Numbered from the stretch's first letter, positions 47,022 to 56,238 are shown. The stretch is DNA of 64,000 nucleotides from Streptomyces sp. TRM68416 (GCF_014596915.1 NZ_JACVWU010000004.1:124001-188000); one strand, 5' to 3'. Made by a program: numbers and translations. Notes: generated from the letters alone by a model not told the origin.

Positions 47022-47332
47022 CCGGCACTCCCTACCTGCTGTCTGCTACCTGACCCGATACCGATACCGAAACCGAACCGACCGACCGACCACGTTGCGT
47101 GACGCATGGTGCTGATGCGCCGGACCCTTCCTACCGCCCAATGGGTGGCGAAGGGAGGCCTTTCGCCGCTTTTCCGCTCGGAAGTGGCCCTTGATCAGGT
47201 ATAGGCCTGACATTCGACTCACTCGAAAGAGTGCCGGGGCGATGCCCGACCGGACCACGTAGGCTCGTGCCAGACGGAAAAAGATCCCCAGAGCACCCCC
47301 CAGAACACCCCCCGCAGACACAGGAGCTGATC
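47022..47332. other. 310-bp divergent region between the SLATT gene and ybaB
   Basis: No supported gene. Contains a near-repetitive ACCCGATACCGATACCGAAACCG stretch near 47050-47080 (not longer than three 6-bp units) and presumably the promoters for both flanking genes. Confidence 0.5.
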
Positions 47333-47677
47333 GTGATCCCCGGTGGTGGCCAGCCCAACATGCAGCAGCTGCTCCAGCAGGCCCAGAAGATGCAGCAGGA
47401 CCTGGCGAACGCCCAGGAAGAACTGGCGCGCACGGAGGTCGACGGCCAGGCCGGCGGCGGCCTGGTCAAGGCGACCGTCACCGGCGCCGGCGAGCTGCGC
47501 GCCCTCAAGATCGACCCGAAGGCGGTGGACCCCGAGGACACCGAGACCCTCGCCGACCTGATCGTCGCGGCCGTCCACGCGGCCAACGAGAACGCCCAGA
47601 CGCTCCAGCAGCAGAAGCTGGGCCCGCTGGCCCAGGGCCTGGGCGGCGGCACCGGTATCCCCGGTCTGCCTTTCTAA
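47333..47677 (+). CDS. YbaB/EbfC nucleoid-associated protein
   Basis: 114 residues from GTG 47333 ([20 protein letters not shown]) with AGGAG eight bases upstream; length is normal for the family. Helix with [18 protein letters not shown], then [19 protein letters not shown] and [18 protein letters not shown]. Dimeric DNA-binding protein typically encoded before recR. Confidence 0.95.
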   Translation: MIPGGGQPNMQQLLQQAQKMQQDLANAQEELARTEVDGQAGGGLVKATVTGAGELRALKIDPKAVDPEDTETLADLIVAAVHAANENAQTLQQQKLGPLAQGLGGGTGIPGLPF

Positions 47678-47736
47678 GACAGGCGTCCGCCGTCTACCGT
47701 ACGTAGTGAAGGAATCTCAGGAAGGACGGCAGTCCG

Positions 47737-48336
47737 TTGTACGAAGGCGTGGTCCAGGACCTGATCGACGAGCTGGGTCGGCTGCCCGGCGTCGGTCCCA
47801 AGAGCGCGCAGCGGATCGCCTTCCACATCCTCCAGGCGGAACCGACGGACGTACGGCGCCTCGCGCAGGCCCTCATGGAGGTCAAGGCGAAGGTCCGCTT
47901 CTGCGCGACCTGCGGAAACGTCGCGCAGGAGGAGCTGTGCAACATCTGCCGCGACACCCGCCGCGACCCCGCGGTCATCTGCGTGGTGGAGGAGCCCAAG
48001 GACGTGGTGGCGATCGAGCGCACCCGTGAGTTCCGCGGCCGCTACCACGTCCTGGGCGGAGCGATCAGCCCCATCGAGGGCGTCGGACCCGACGACCTGC
48101 GTATACGAGAACTTCTCGCGCGGTTGGCCGACGGGACCGTCACGGAACTGATCCTGGCCACGGACCCGAATCTGGAAGGCGAGGCCACGGCCACGTACCT
48201 CGCCCGCATGATCAAGCCCATGGGCCTCAAGGTCACCCGCCTGGCCAGCGGCCTCCCGGTGGGTGGCGACCTGGAATACGCGGACGAGGTGACCCTCGGC
48301 CGCGCCTTCGAGGGGAGACGACTCCTAGATGTCTGA
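47737..48336 (+). CDS. recR: Recombination mediator RecR
   Basis: 199 residues from TTG 47737, AAGGA region upstream. Helix-hairpin-helix [20 protein letters not shown], zinc finger C-x2-C...C-x2-C ([20 protein letters not shown]) and the Toprim domain with [14 protein letters not shown] and [20 protein letters not shown]. Works with RecF/RecO in single-strand gap repair. Overlaps the next gene by 8 bp. Confidence 0.97.
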   Translation: MYEGVVQDLIDELGRLPGVGPKSAQRIAFHILQAEPTDVRRLAQALMEVKAKVRFCATCGNVAQEELCNICRDTRRDPAVICVVEEPKDVVAIERTREFRGRYHVLGGAISPIEGVGPDDLRIRELLARLADGTVTELILATDPNLEGEATATYLARMIKPMGLKVTRLASGLPVGGDLEYADEVTLGRAFEGRRLLDV

Positions 48337-48988
48337 CGCCACGCTGCACGCGACCACGCAGGACCCGGACGACTTCGCGGTCCAGATCGCGGACCAGGTA
48401 GAGAGCTTTCTCGTAGCGGTCACCGAGGTGGCCAAGGGCGACGAGCCGGAATCGGCCATCCCCTTCCTCCTCCTGGAGGTCTCCCAGCTGCTGCTGGCCG
48501 GCGGCCGCCTGGGCGCCCACGAGGACATCGTCCCCGAGGAGCGCTACGAGCCCGATCTGGGCCCCGAGCCGGACGTGGACGAACTCCGCGAGAACCTGGC
48601 CCGCCTCCTGGAGCCGGTGGACGTCTACTCGGAGGTCTTCGACCCCTACGAGCCCCGCAAGGCCCCGGTCCCGGCCCGTATCTCCGACGACCTCGCCGAC
48701 GTCATCACCGACCTGCGCCACGGCATGGCCCACTACCGCTCCGGGCGCACCACCGAAGCCCTGTGGTGGTGGCAGTTCTCCTACTTCTCCAACTGGGGCT
48801 CCACCGCCTCGGCCACCCTCCGCGCCCTCCAGTCCGTCCTCGCCCACGTCCGCCTCAACCAGCCCCTGGAGGAACTGGACGGCCTCGACACCGACCAGTC
48901 CATGGGCGACGAAACCCTGGAATTCGAGGCCGGCAAGGTCATGGCCGAGGAAATCGCGGGCCCACTGGGGCTGCGCCAGCTGAAGTAG
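48329..48988 (+). CDS. DUF5063 family protein
   Basis: 219 residues from ATG 48329. Recognised from [40 protein letters not shown] and [20 protein letters not shown]. Soluble, helical, acidic. Translationally coupled to recR; function unknown. Confidence 0.85.
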   Translation: MSDATLHATTQDPDDFAVQIADQVESFLVAVTEVAKGDEPESAIPFLLLEVSQLLLAGGRLGAHEDIVPEERYEPDLGPEPDVDELRENLARLLEPVDVYSEVFDPYEPRKAPVPARISDDLADVITDLRHGMAHYRSGRTTEALWWWQFSYFSNWGSTASATLRALQSVLAHVRLNQPLEELDGLDTDQSMGDETLEFEAGKVMAEEIAGPLGLRQLK

Positions 48989-49139
48989 CGGGTCTGCCAC
49001 TGTACGGTCTCTCGGTCCTTCCCCCGACGCACGGCTTCCCGCCCGGCCACAACGCCGTGATGCTCGCAACCGACGACAGTCACCTGGCGACGGACGCACT
49101 CGTGGACCTGACGCCGATCCCCTCCGACCTGACCGCGCT

Positions 49140-49310
49140 CTACTGGGTGATCAGCGAGGCGTCGTCCAGGTTCACCTGGTAGGAGCCGCCGTAGCCGTCG
49201 GCCCCCTCGGGGCAGGAGCGGCGCAGCAGCGGGACCAGGCCCAGGGGCGTCCCGAGGCCTACTTCGAGGCTGAATCCCTGCCGCCGCATCCCGTCCTGGT
49301 CGGCGGGACA
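49140..49310 (-). pseudogene. Unidentified gene remnant
   Basis: Reverse frame reading LEVGLGTPLGLVPLLRRSCP, then EGADGYGGSYQVNLDDASLI and TQ-stop at 49140. Protein-like composition and a natural stop, but no start is visible and the frame breaks upstream near the metallopeptidase remnant. Family not recognised. Confidence 0.35.
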
Positions 49311-49319
49311 CCGGCTCAG

Positions 49320-49766
49320 CGCTGGCCACTCGAACCGCGCATACGCATGCGGCCAGCGTGGCAGCGAAGGCCGTTGCCCAGCTGACGGGTACCAATCCCA
49401 GTGCCAACCAGCACTATCGGAGATGGTTCGGCTTCAACAGCGCTCTGTTCGACTTCATGGGAGGGCTGCCGCTGTACAACGCAGTCACGATGCACTCCGA
49501 TGGGATCAGGACGACCCTGGCGGCCCCTTGTTTCATTCCTCTGCCATTGACCTACGACCTCACTGGGACGGGCTGCCGTCCGGGGTGGTTTGCATACACC
49601 TATCCCAACGCCCGGACGGTCTGGCTGTGCAGCAGGTTCTGGATTGCTCCGCTGTTTGCCGTGCCCGACCGGCACCGCTGCCTGCCTCACCCTGGCCATA
49701 AATGACCCCAGGAAAGCAGTCTTCAACGCCGACAGTCACGAATACTTCGCGGAACTCCTCGGTTGA
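49320..49766 (+). pseudogene. M35-type metallopeptidase gene with zinc site deleted
   Basis: One frame reads AAKAVAQLTGTNPSANQHYR, RRWFGFNSALFDFM and YTYPNARTVWLCSRFWIAP, as in deuterolysin/peptidyl-Lys metallopeptidases. A second frame then reads ACLTLAINDPRKAVFNADSH EYFAELLG in two pieces, the C-terminal part, to a stop at 49764. The H-E-x-x-H segment expected between them is missing. So an internal deletion with frameshift removed the active site. Confidence 0.75.
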
Positions 49767-49890
49767 GCGCCAGGACGTTGGTGATGGTCTGCCGGTTGAC
49801 GCCGGAGCCGGCGGCGAGGCGGCTGTCGCTGAGGCCACGTCCGCGCATGGCGTCGGCGGGGCCTGGGCTACGCGGGCGGCCGTGTTTAGC
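49762..49890 (-). pseudogene. Possible recombinase/HTH fragment
   Basis: Reverse frame AKHGRPRSPGPADAMRGRG then LSDSRLAAGSGVNRQTITNV, which looks like the C-terminal helix-turn-helix of a serine recombinase or similar. Short and without a clear start or end. Confidence 0.3.
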
Positions 49891-49998
49891 CCGCAGGAGT
49901 GTGCTTGGTGTAGGGCGCCCGCCCCCGTGGCCCGGCGGAGGCTGACCAGCGGGCCACGGGGCGCAGGCACGGGTTACCCGCGCGGGAAACGTGTCAGC

Positions 49999-50457
49999 TC
50001 AGGAGTCAAGGAACTTGCCGCACTTGCTCTCCTCCACCCACCGGTGGGAGCTGATGCCGTTGCTCACGGACGCGCCGCTGGTGAAGGTGAACCCGTCCAG
50101 GTCGCTCATGTACTTCTCAGACTTCTTGATGCAGGTGTGGCCGCCGCCCCAGTCCTGCCCCGTCCCGTTGAACACCTGGACGGCCAGGCCGCTGGTCCCC
50201 TTGTGCAGGATCGACCGCGCGTCGTTGGTGTCACCGCCCTGGAAGGGGCCGGTGCTGTTGCCCCAGTCCGAGTCCCAGCTGGCCGTATGGCCGAGGATGT
50301 AGACGCAGTTGGCACCGTCGTAGGCGTAGAAGTGGCCCGACATGGCGCCGTGCCATTCAAGGTTGCAGTTCTCGGAGGCCTGGGCGCTGGTGGTCGGAAC
50401 GAGTACTCCGAGACCCGCGAGGCCCAGAACGGCGGCTGTCGCCAAGGTTTTGCGCAT
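49999..50457 (-). CDS. Small secreted protein, possibly peptidase-inhibitor I36-like
   Basis: 152 residues from ATG 50457, AAGGAGTGATG upstream. Signal peptide MRKTLATAAVLGLAGLGVLV ending at A-Q-A-S-E. The mature part has four cysteines and a beta-sheet pattern: ILGHTASWDSDWGNSTGPFQ and NDARSILHKGTSGLAVQVFN, which resembles the I36/SMPI inhibitor or beta/gamma-crystallin-like extracellular folds. Co-directional with the lipoprotein gene upstream (105-bp gap). Confidence 0.65.
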   Translation of the reverse strand: MRKTLATAAVLGLAGLGVLVPTTSAQASENCNLEWHGAMSGHFYAYDGANCVYILGHTASWDSDWGNSTGPFQGGDTNDARSILHKGTSGLAVQVFNGTGQDWGGGHTCIKKSEKYMSDLDGFTFTSGASVSNGISSHRWVEESKCGKFLDS

Positions 50458-50562
50458 GACGCATCACTCCTTGTTCGGTTCACTGAAGGGGGGAGGTTCC
50501 GCAGTGGGGACACCGCGGAAGTCGGGAATGCCCGGGGAGTCCGGCGATGCTGCTCCGCGGGG

Positions 50563-51492
50563 TCAGGCTGTCGGGCCGATGATGTCCTCGGCCCGGTCCA
50601 GCGCGGAGCGGCTCATACGCTGATAGGCGGCGATGTCCGCGCTGTACGGCTTGAGCTTCTCGGTGCGGTATTCGGTCTGCAGCGTGCGTGCTGTGTCGGC
50701 CAGCGGTGTTTCGGTGGCACAGGCGGCTTCGGCGGTCGCGAGTTCCACCTCGATGGCATACGCCTTCTCGGTGCTCAGGCCCTTCTTGAGTTTCGGAAGC
50801 TTCGCGCGGATCTTCGGCGGGTCGGCGTAGTCGTGACCCGCCTCGCGCATGCACGCCGACCATGCCGTGACCGCGCTTGCGAAGCGCTTGTCCTTGAGGA
50901 GGTCCGGCACGTACAAAGCGGTGAGGTTGGTGGCCACCTTTTCAACCTTGAACCAGGTCTCGAAGTCGCCGTAGAGCCGGCCCTTGGCCTCGGCCTGGCA
51001 ACTGTCACGGGGGGTCTGCACGGCACCGCCGCCGGGCAGCTCGGCCGTCAGCATGCCGTGCGACGCGTCGCCTTCCAGCGCCTTGCTGTAGCGGATGCGG
51101 TCCTTGCGCGGCATCGCGTTGACGTAGGCGTGGTTCGGGTCGTCGCGCTGCGCGGTCAGCAACTTCCTCTCGAAGCGGCTGCCGTAACCGTGCTTCTTCG
51201 CCCAGTTGACGTCGGTCAGGACGTAACCGCCGCCCTTGAGGGCGTCCACGGTTGGAATGTGCCACACCCAGTACTTGAAGCCCTTTGACTCCATGCACTT
51301 CTTGACGAGCGTCTCCTCCGCGCGCCGGAGCAGGACCCGTTCGGCGTCGGTCGGCTCCCGTTCCTGACTCCGGCCGCGGGCATCACCCGTGGTGCCTGCC
51401 GTGCCCGCGGTGTCCGCAGTGCAGCCGACCGCAGTGAACACGGCGATCCCCGTGACCAGACCCGCAACAGCGCAGGCCAGTGCGCGCCTCAT
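50563..51492 (-). CDS. Lipoprotein of unknown function
   Basis: 309 residues from ATG 51492. Signal peptide ending in a lipobox (FTAVGC). The mature protein is helical and charged: EREPTDAERVLLRRAEETLV, KKCMESKGFKYWVW, SAVTAWSACMREAGHDYADP. The C-M-x-x-x-G and A-C-M-R-x-A-G-H repeats suggest two related halves of a Streptomyces lipoprotein family with this motif. Surface anchored. Probably transcribed with the secreted protein downstream. Confidence 0.7.
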   Translation of the reverse strand: MRRALACAVAGLVTGIAVFTAVGCTADTAGTAGTTGDARGRSQEREPTDAERVLLRRAEETLVKKCMESKGFKYWVWHIPTVDALKGGGYVLTDVNWAKKHGYGSRFERKLLTAQRDDPNHAYVNAMPRKDRIRYSKALEGDASHGMLTAELPGGGAVQTPRDSCQAEAKGRLYGDFETWFKVEKVATNLTALYVPDLLKDKRFASAVTAWSACMREAGHDYADPPKIRAKLPKLKKGLSTEKAYAIEVELATAEAACATETPLADTARTLQTEYRTEKLKPYSADIAAYQRMSRSALDRAEDIIGPTA

Positions 51493-51677
51493 GGTGTGAC
51501 AGCTCCCTCGATAGCCGCGCCGTCCCCCGTGGCAGCGCACTCAACACTCTGACGGGAAGAGGGCAGGAGCACTACCTAGAACGTTTCAGGGTTGCCCCCG
51601 TCGTGACCTCGGAGTCTCCCGGTGCGGCGAGCCCGCACCCCGCCCTCCGATGCAGGAGCGTGCGGCATCCTTCCGCG

Positions 51678-51973
51678 ATGAATGCCGACTTCGAGCCCTG
51701 GTACAACACCACGCTCAATGTGTGGACCCTGGCGGGCGTGCTCGTCGCGACCCTCGGTCTGGCCAAATCGTCCCTGGAGGGGGGCGCCGCACCGTTGGCC
51801 GCCGGCGCTACGTCACCACTCGCCTTCGCAAGATCGCCCCCGGCGTCCGGCACGACTACGTCGCGTCCCTTCTTCGTGACCGGAGGTGGCAGTCGACGAT
51901 GCACTGCACACGGGTCGCCCCGAGCGAGCCCGATGAGGCCCATGAGGCGGAGCGGAAGGTCGAGCCGAAGTGA
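51678..51973 (+). pseudogene. Frameshifted membrane-protein gene
   Basis: ATG 51678 opens MNADFEPWYNTTLNVWTLAG then VLVATLGLAKSS in one frame; after a shift near 51790 another frame reads RYVTTRLRKIAPGVRHDYVA and STMHCTRVAPSEPDEAHE to a stop at 51971. The second piece looks like the continuation of the first. Confidence 0.5.
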
Positions 51974-52049
51974 TACCTCGGCGTTGCCGTTCAGCGCCGT
52001 GACGCCCCGTACGGTGATCGGATCAGGACGACCGGAACCAGGGGACGAC

Positions 52050-52781
52050 GTGCGGCACGGACGACGGGGAGCGGCGGCGACGCTGGCCGTGGGCGGCATG
52101 CTGCTGATGGGCTGCGGTCCGGAGGACACGGCAGCCAGGATCGAGGCATCACCCACGGCGACAGGGTCTACGGCGACGGCGTCCACCTCCGCTCCTGCGA
52201 CACCGACCGAGGCCGCCTCGGAGAGCCCGTCGCCTACGGCGTCCCCGTCGCCGCCCGCTCCCCGCCGCACCTCGCCGACACCGTCCTCGCCGCCCCCGGC
52301 CCGGACGACCCGCCCCGTCACCCCGACCGCCCTCGGCATGTACGCCTCCACCCCGGGCGGCCGGATCACCCTCCAACGAGGCGGCGCGGCACAGGAGTTC
52401 ACGGTCACCGTCCGCAACGGCAACACCCGGGCCTACGACCAGCTCCACATCGCCCTCCAGATGGAGATGCTGATCGGCGAAGGTGCCGGGGCGGACGCGG
52501 GCGGCCTCGTCCTGGAACGCCGCAACCCGGCCACCGGCGCCTGGCAACGAGCCGACCTCCGCGTCGCGAACGACGTCTACCCGCACTACCTCTACCCGGA
52601 CGGCACCCCCTTGCCCGTCGATGCCGCCCGCACCGACCGCTACCGCCTGCGCGCCCTCCCCGAAGGCCCCCGCGGCTCGACCCCGCTCATGATCCGCCTC
52701 GTCGACACGACGGCTCCGCAGACCGCGCCCGACAGTGTGGCCGTACTCCGCCGTGCGTCGTTGACGGTTGACGTGACCTGA
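52050..52781 (+). CDS. Lipoprotein with Ser/Thr/Pro linker
   Basis: 243 residues from GTG 52050 with AGGGGACGAC upstream. Lipobox LLMGC after a short hydrophobic run. About 70 residues of Ser/Thr/Pro/Ala linker follow (SPSPTASPSPPAPRRTSPTP). The C-terminal half is a beta-sandwich-like domain, RITLQRGGAAQEFTVTVRNG and LQMEMLIGEGAGADAGGLVL, similar to signalling-type external domains of Streptomyces. Role unknown. Confidence 0.65.
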   Translation: MRHGRRGAAATLAVGGMLLMGCGPEDTAARIEASPTATGSTATASTSAPATPTEAASESPSPTASPSPPAPRRTSPTPSSPPPARTTRPVTPTALGMYASTPGGRITLQRGGAAQEFTVTVRNGNTRAYDQLHIALQMEMLIGEGAGADAGGLVLERRNPATGAWQRADLRVANDVYPHYLYPDGTPLPVDAARTDRYRLRALPEGPRGSTPLMIRLVDTTAPQTAPDSVAVLRRASLTVDVT

Positions 52782-52866
52782 CCACGCGCCGTCGCACCTC
52801 CGGCTACTCTGGGTAGTTAGCCGGAAGGGGTGCACGAAGGGGTGCGCCCGGTCGGAGGTGGCGATC

Positions 52867-53682
52867 GTGTCGGACACCCACAGCAACAACCAGCTGCCCG
52901 CCGCCTGGCGTTACAGCGGCGACCAGTTGAAGCGCTGGCGCGCGAAGGCGGACATCACCCGCGAGCAGCTCGCCGCGGCCTCCAACTACTCCCCGGACAC
53001 CATCGCGTCCATGGAACGCGGAGCACGCCGGCCCATGCCACGCGTCCTCGACGTGGCCGACGAAATGTGCGGCGCGGAGGGGTTGCTGAGCGCGGGCAAG
53101 CCGTTCGTGAACCTGGAGCGGTTCCCCGCGCGAGCGCAGAATTTCATGGAACGGGAGAAGGAGGCGACCAGCCTCTGGACGTACGAAGTCTCCCTGATGC
53201 CGGGCCTCTTGCAGACCCGGGGGTACGCCCGTGCCCTCATCGACAATCGCACCCCGCCCCTGGACGAGGACGTGGTCGAGGAACGGATCGCCGCCCGCAT
53301 CGAGCGGCAGTCCCTCCTCACCCAGCAGAAGCCGACCGTGGGGCTGAGCTTCGTCCTCTACGAGGCCGTCCTGCGTGCCCCGCAGGTAGACGCCGAACAG
53401 CTACGCCGACTGCTGGAGGTCGGCCGGATGCGCAACGTGGTCGTACAGGTGCTGCCCTTCGAACGGGCCATCCCCGCCGCGCTGGAGGGACCCATGGTGC
53501 TCCTGGAGACCAATGACAACGAGCGATTCGCTTTTGCGGAAGGCCCGTTGGTCAGCGAGATGTCGGCCGACCCGGGGGTTGTCAGCCGTGTGACCGAGCG
53601 GCTTAGCATGATCCGCACGCAGGCTCTCAGCCCGGACGAGTCGGCCCGTTTCATCGAGCGGATGGTGAACAGTGGTGAGTGA
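52867..53682 (+). CDS. XRE-family regulator with DUF5753
   Basis: 271 residues from GTG 52867, chosen because GGAGG lies 8 bases upstream; GTG 52858 is in the ribosome site. XRE helix-turn-helix near residues 15-70 (LKRWRAKADITREQLAAASN then YSPDTIASMERGARRP). The rest is DUF5753: SLWTYEVSLMPGLLQTRGYA, ERIAARIERQSLL and LPFERAIPAALEGPMVLLET. WhiJ-like class. Overlaps the DUF397 gene at its 3' end, the usual partner pair in Streptomyces development and antibiotic control. Confidence 0.92.
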   Translation: MSDTHSNNQLPAAWRYSGDQLKRWRAKADITREQLAAASNYSPDTIASMERGARRPMPRVLDVADEMCGAEGLLSAGKPFVNLERFPARAQNFMEREKEATSLWTYEVSLMPGLLQTRGYARALIDNRTPPLDEDVVEERIAARIERQSLLTQQKPTVGLSFVLYEAVLRAPQVDAEQLRRLLEVGRMRNVVVQVLPFERAIPAALEGPMVLLETNDNERFAFAEGPLVSEMSADPGVVSRVTERLSMIRTQALSPDESARFIERMVNSGE

Positions 53683-53857
53683 TCAGCGGAACTGGTTCAG
53701 GTCCAGCTACAGCGACAGCGAGGGCGGCAACTGTGTCGAAGTCGCGTTCGCCACTCGCATCCACGTCCGCGACTCCAAGCTCCCCTCCGGCCCCGAACTC
53801 CACCTCACCGCCCCCGCCTGGGAGGCCTTCGTTTCCGCAGTTCAGCCCGGGGCTTGA
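53672..53857 (+). CDS. DUF397 protein, partner of the XRE regulator
   Basis: 61 residues from GTG 53672 or 53675, inside the 3' end of the XRE gene. Complete DUF397: NWFRSSYSDSEGGNCVEVA, then IHVRDSKLPSGPELHLTAPA and WEAFVSAV. The two decayed DUF397 pieces at 10436 and 37592 show what a broken copy looks like. Probably an antagonist or co-factor of the XRE protein. Confidence 0.92.
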   Translation: MVSDQRNWFRSSYSDSEGGNCVEVAFATRIHVRDSKLPSGPELHLTAPAWEAFVSAVQPGA

Positions 53858-53959
53858 GCCTCGGGCTTCGAGCCCTTCCATGGGTTTGTGGGAATGGGTG
53901 AAAGCAACCCAACCAACCAAGCCAGTAGGTGAGTTGAAGCCGCCTACCTCGAAAGGGTG

Positions 53960-53989
53960 ACGTTCCGTGATTGACTTGCGCCGGAACGT
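53960..53989. promoter_or_regulatory. Inverted repeat around a possible -35 box
   Basis: ACGTTCCG and CGGAACGT, 14 bases apart, with TTGACT (53971-53976) in the spacer. Upstream of the leader hairpin and gene at 54093. A matching -10 box is not clear. Confidence 0.45.
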
Positions 53990-54028
53990 GAGGCCGCTCT
54001 AGGTTCGCGGCAAACGACCAAATAGTTC

Positions 54029-54069
54029 GGCCCCGGTCGGTGCGCCAACACCGGCTCCGGGGCCTGACC
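54029..54069 (+). promoter_or_regulatory. Leader hairpin ahead of HTH/zinc-ribbon gene (copy 2)
   Basis: Outer stem GGCCCCGG/CCGGGGCC, inner stem CGGTG-CGCCAA-CACCG, then TGACC, ending 24 bp before GTG 54093. Same architecture, same trailing TGACC and same distance as at 10848. Confidence 0.55.
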
Positions 54070-54092
54070 TACAGATCGAGGAACCTTCGATC

Positions 54093-55103
54093 GTGGCTTC
54101 CCCACACCTTAGCCCCGCCCTGCCGTCCCCGTCCCACCCCGTGGCCAAAACGGGTTACGGCAAACGCCCCGCCGGTGACGAAGACCCGCACGCCGACGCG
54201 GACTTCGCACACCTGAGCCCCCGTGACCGCGAGATCGCCGTCTTCATCGACCATCTCGAAGAGGGCCACGCGATGGGCTACAAGGCGATCGCGGCCGTAC
54301 ACCCCCGTTACGGCCAGCAGGCCGTCCGCAGTTCGCTGAGCCGCATCACCTTCGCCGGCCACCTGCGCTGGATCAAGGAGCACATCACCGTCGAGGACAA
54401 CTCGATGCGGTGGGTGACGCGCACGTACTGGTCGTGTACGTGCAGGTCGGCCGAGTGGTGGGCGGAGTTCGCGGAGGAGCGCCACGGCAAGGACGTGACC
54501 GCGGACTACATGCCGGGCCTGGCGAGGGTCGAGAACGCGGAGGAACCGCCTGCCGAGGCCGAGGAGTCGGAGCCGGACGAGCAGCCCAGCGAGAGCGCCG
54601 CCTACCGGACCCTCACCGAAGTCCGCACCGCCGACGCCCGTATGCCGCTGTCCGACCGCGACTGCCGCGCCCTCGAACCCCTCGCCGCCGAGTGGCTGTC
54701 CCGTGGTGCGACACCCCACGACATCACCAAGGCCCTGACCGACGGGCTGCCGCCCGCCGTCACCAACCCGGGCGGACTCGCCCGCAACCGACTGGAGAGC
54801 AAGATGCCCCCGAAGAAGGCGAAGATCCGGCAGAAAGCGGCACAGCGGGCCCGAGTCACCCGCGTGATCATGTGCTGTCCGGTGTGCGAGAGGGACGAGC
54901 GGACGACGGAGATCGTGAACGGCCTGTGCCGCGAATGCCTGGCGGAGGCCGAGGCGGAGGGGCCGGTGGTCATGTACGGGCACGTCCCCGACACGTTCCT
55001 GCCCGGCCAGCGCGACGGCGGTGGCGGCCTGCCCGGTGCGGACGAGGTCATCGACGTCACCGACCGCGTCAACGAACTCCGCCGCGCTGCGGGTCTGCGG
55101 TGA
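54093..55103 (+). CDS. Helix-turn-helix protein with C-terminal zinc ribbon (relative of 10911 gene)
   Basis: 336 residues from GTG 54093, GAGGAACC upstream. N-terminal winged-helix-like block with LSPRDREIAVFIDHLEEGHA and SSLSRITFAGHLRWIKEHI. An acidic linker (AEEPPAEAEESEPDEQPSES) follows, then WLSRGATPHDITKALTDGLP, which lines up with LAAGLLPTHITDHLTARLP of the 10911 protein. The end has a zinc ribbon C-P-V-C ... C-R-E-C. So both share a C-terminal module and a leader hairpin. DNA binding expected, target unknown. Confidence 0.75.
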   Translation: MASPHLSPALPSPSHPVAKTGYGKRPAGDEDPHADADFAHLSPRDREIAVFIDHLEEGHAMGYKAIAAVHPRYGQQAVRSSLSRITFAGHLRWIKEHITVEDNSMRWVTRTYWSCTCRSAEWWAEFAEERHGKDVTADYMPGLARVENAEEPPAEAEESEPDEQPSESAAYRTLTEVRTADARMPLSDRDCRALEPLAAEWLSRGATPHDITKALTDGLPPAVTNPGGLARNRLESKMPPKKAKIRQKAAQRARVTRVIMCCPVCERDERTTEIVNGLCRECLAEAEAEGPVVMYGHVPDTFLPGQRDGGGGLPGADEVIDVTDRVNELRRAAGLR

Positions 55104-55153
55104 GCGTGCGGGAGGCACCGGTCGGGGCACCATGGTGTCGAGGAGGCGACACC

Positions 55154-55732
55154 ATGACCCCCAGGACCGAAGACCGGCCGCAGATGACCGTCGAGGAGTT
55201 CGAGGAACTGGAACGCCATGCCCCGGAAACCGTGCGGTTGGAGTTCATCAGGGGGAAGGTCCAGGTCAAGGACGTGACCGACGGCAACCATGACCAGATC
55301 ATCGCCTGGTTGCAGAGGCTGTGTATGCAGCACCGCCCCGAGCTGTGGCTCTACGCCGAGCGCGGGATGAAGGTCGAGAGCTATCGGAAGGGACGCGCCC
55401 GCCCGGACGGCGTGCTCGCGCCGTTCGGATTTCCCGAGGGGCATGGGGACTGGTCCGAAGCGGAGGGCGTGCTCATGGCCGTGGAAGTCACGTCGCACGA
55501 CTCCGACACACACCAGCGTGACCGAGTCGACAAGCCCGATGCCTACGCAGCCGCAGGCATCCCCGTCTGCCTCCTCATCGACCGCGACGACCGTTCGATC
55601 GTCGTCTTCAACCAGCCCGAGGACGGCCGGTACCGCCACGAGGAGAAGCTCCCTCTCGGCGCCACTGTCCAGCTCCCCGAACCGGTAAGCATTACCTTCG
55701 ACACCACCCCCCTCAAAAGGCTCGCTGACTAG
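55154..55732 (+). CDS. Uma2 family endonuclease (PD-(D/E)XK fold)
   Basis: 192 residues from ATG 55154 with GGAGGCG upstream. Uma2 motifs: MTVEEFEELERHAPETVRLE, the active-site aspartate in RARPDGVLAPFG, the E-V-x-S strand VLMAVEVTSHDSDTHQRDRV with glutamate, and the lysine in DRVDKPDAYAAAGIPVCLLI. Restriction-endonuclease-like fold, very abundant in Streptomyces, biological role unclear. Single gene. Confidence 0.9.
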   Translation: MTPRTEDRPQMTVEEFEELERHAPETVRLEFIRGKVQVKDVTDGNHDQIIAWLQRLCMQHRPELWLYAERGMKVESYRKGRARPDGVLAPFGFPEGHGDWSEAEGVLMAVEVTSHDSDTHQRDRVDKPDAYAAAGIPVCLLIDRDDRSIVVFNQPEDGRYRHEEKLPLGATVQLPEPVSITFDTTPLKRLAD

Positions 55733-55809
55733 TCCCACCCCCCCTACATCCGCCGCCAACTCCCCCGAAAACCTCGCCTCCGGGTCATCGGCGGCGGGAT
55801 GATGACCGT

Positions 55810-56238
55810 ATGGCGAGCGGGGCGAAGGCGTTGATGTGGGCGGGGATCGGGCTCTGTGCCGCGGGGGCGGCGGGGCTGGTCGTCGGGGCTGTGCTGGATG
55901 TCGAGGGGGCCGATCCCTGGGCGAGTGCGGCCGGGGGAGTGGCGGGGCTGCTCGGGCTGGCGGTGACGGTCTACGCCCTGCTCAGACCGGCGCCGAGCCC
56001 GGCACCGGTACCGGGGCCCGCTCCGACCTGCGGTGCTGTGAACGCGGGCGGTACGCGTTCGATCGCCGCGGGCGGGAACATCGGCAGCGCGTCGACCGGG
56101 GACGGGGCCATCGCCGGGCCGCCGCCCACCCTGCCCGCACCGCCGTCGCGGCCGGCGAACGGACCGGTCACCGCCTCCGGCGACCGCTCCATCGCCGCCG
56201 GGGGTGACATCGGCTCGGCGTCGACGGGCGACGCCTGA
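55810..56238 (+). CDS. Membrane protein with repeated R-S-I-A-A-G-G motif, upstream of the STAND gene
   Basis: 142 residues from ATG 55810. Two membrane helices (MWAGIGLCAAGAAGLVVG and AGGVAGLLGLAVTVYALL), a proline linker, then two copies of a motif: TRSIAAGGNIGSASTGDG and DRSIAAGGDIGSASTGDA. The same motif starts the next protein (ERSIAAGQSIRQAVSGDA). The stop shares a base with the next ATG (TGATG), so the two are coupled. Family not recognised; the motif is seen in front of CHAT, TIR and NB-ARC modules in Streptomyces as far as I recall. Confidence 0.65.
   Translation: MASGAKALMWAGIGLCAAGAAGLVVGAVLDVEGADPWASAAGGVAGLLGLAVTVYALLRPAPSPAPVPGPAPTCGAVNAGGTRSIAAGGNIGSASTGDGAIAGPPPTLPAPPSRPANGPVTASGDRSIAAGGDIGSASTGDA

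Noticed and set aside
47022..47332. Possible SRP (4.5S) RNA gene near recR
   Set aside because: No GGAAG-type loop or long rod-like pairing could be found in the interval.
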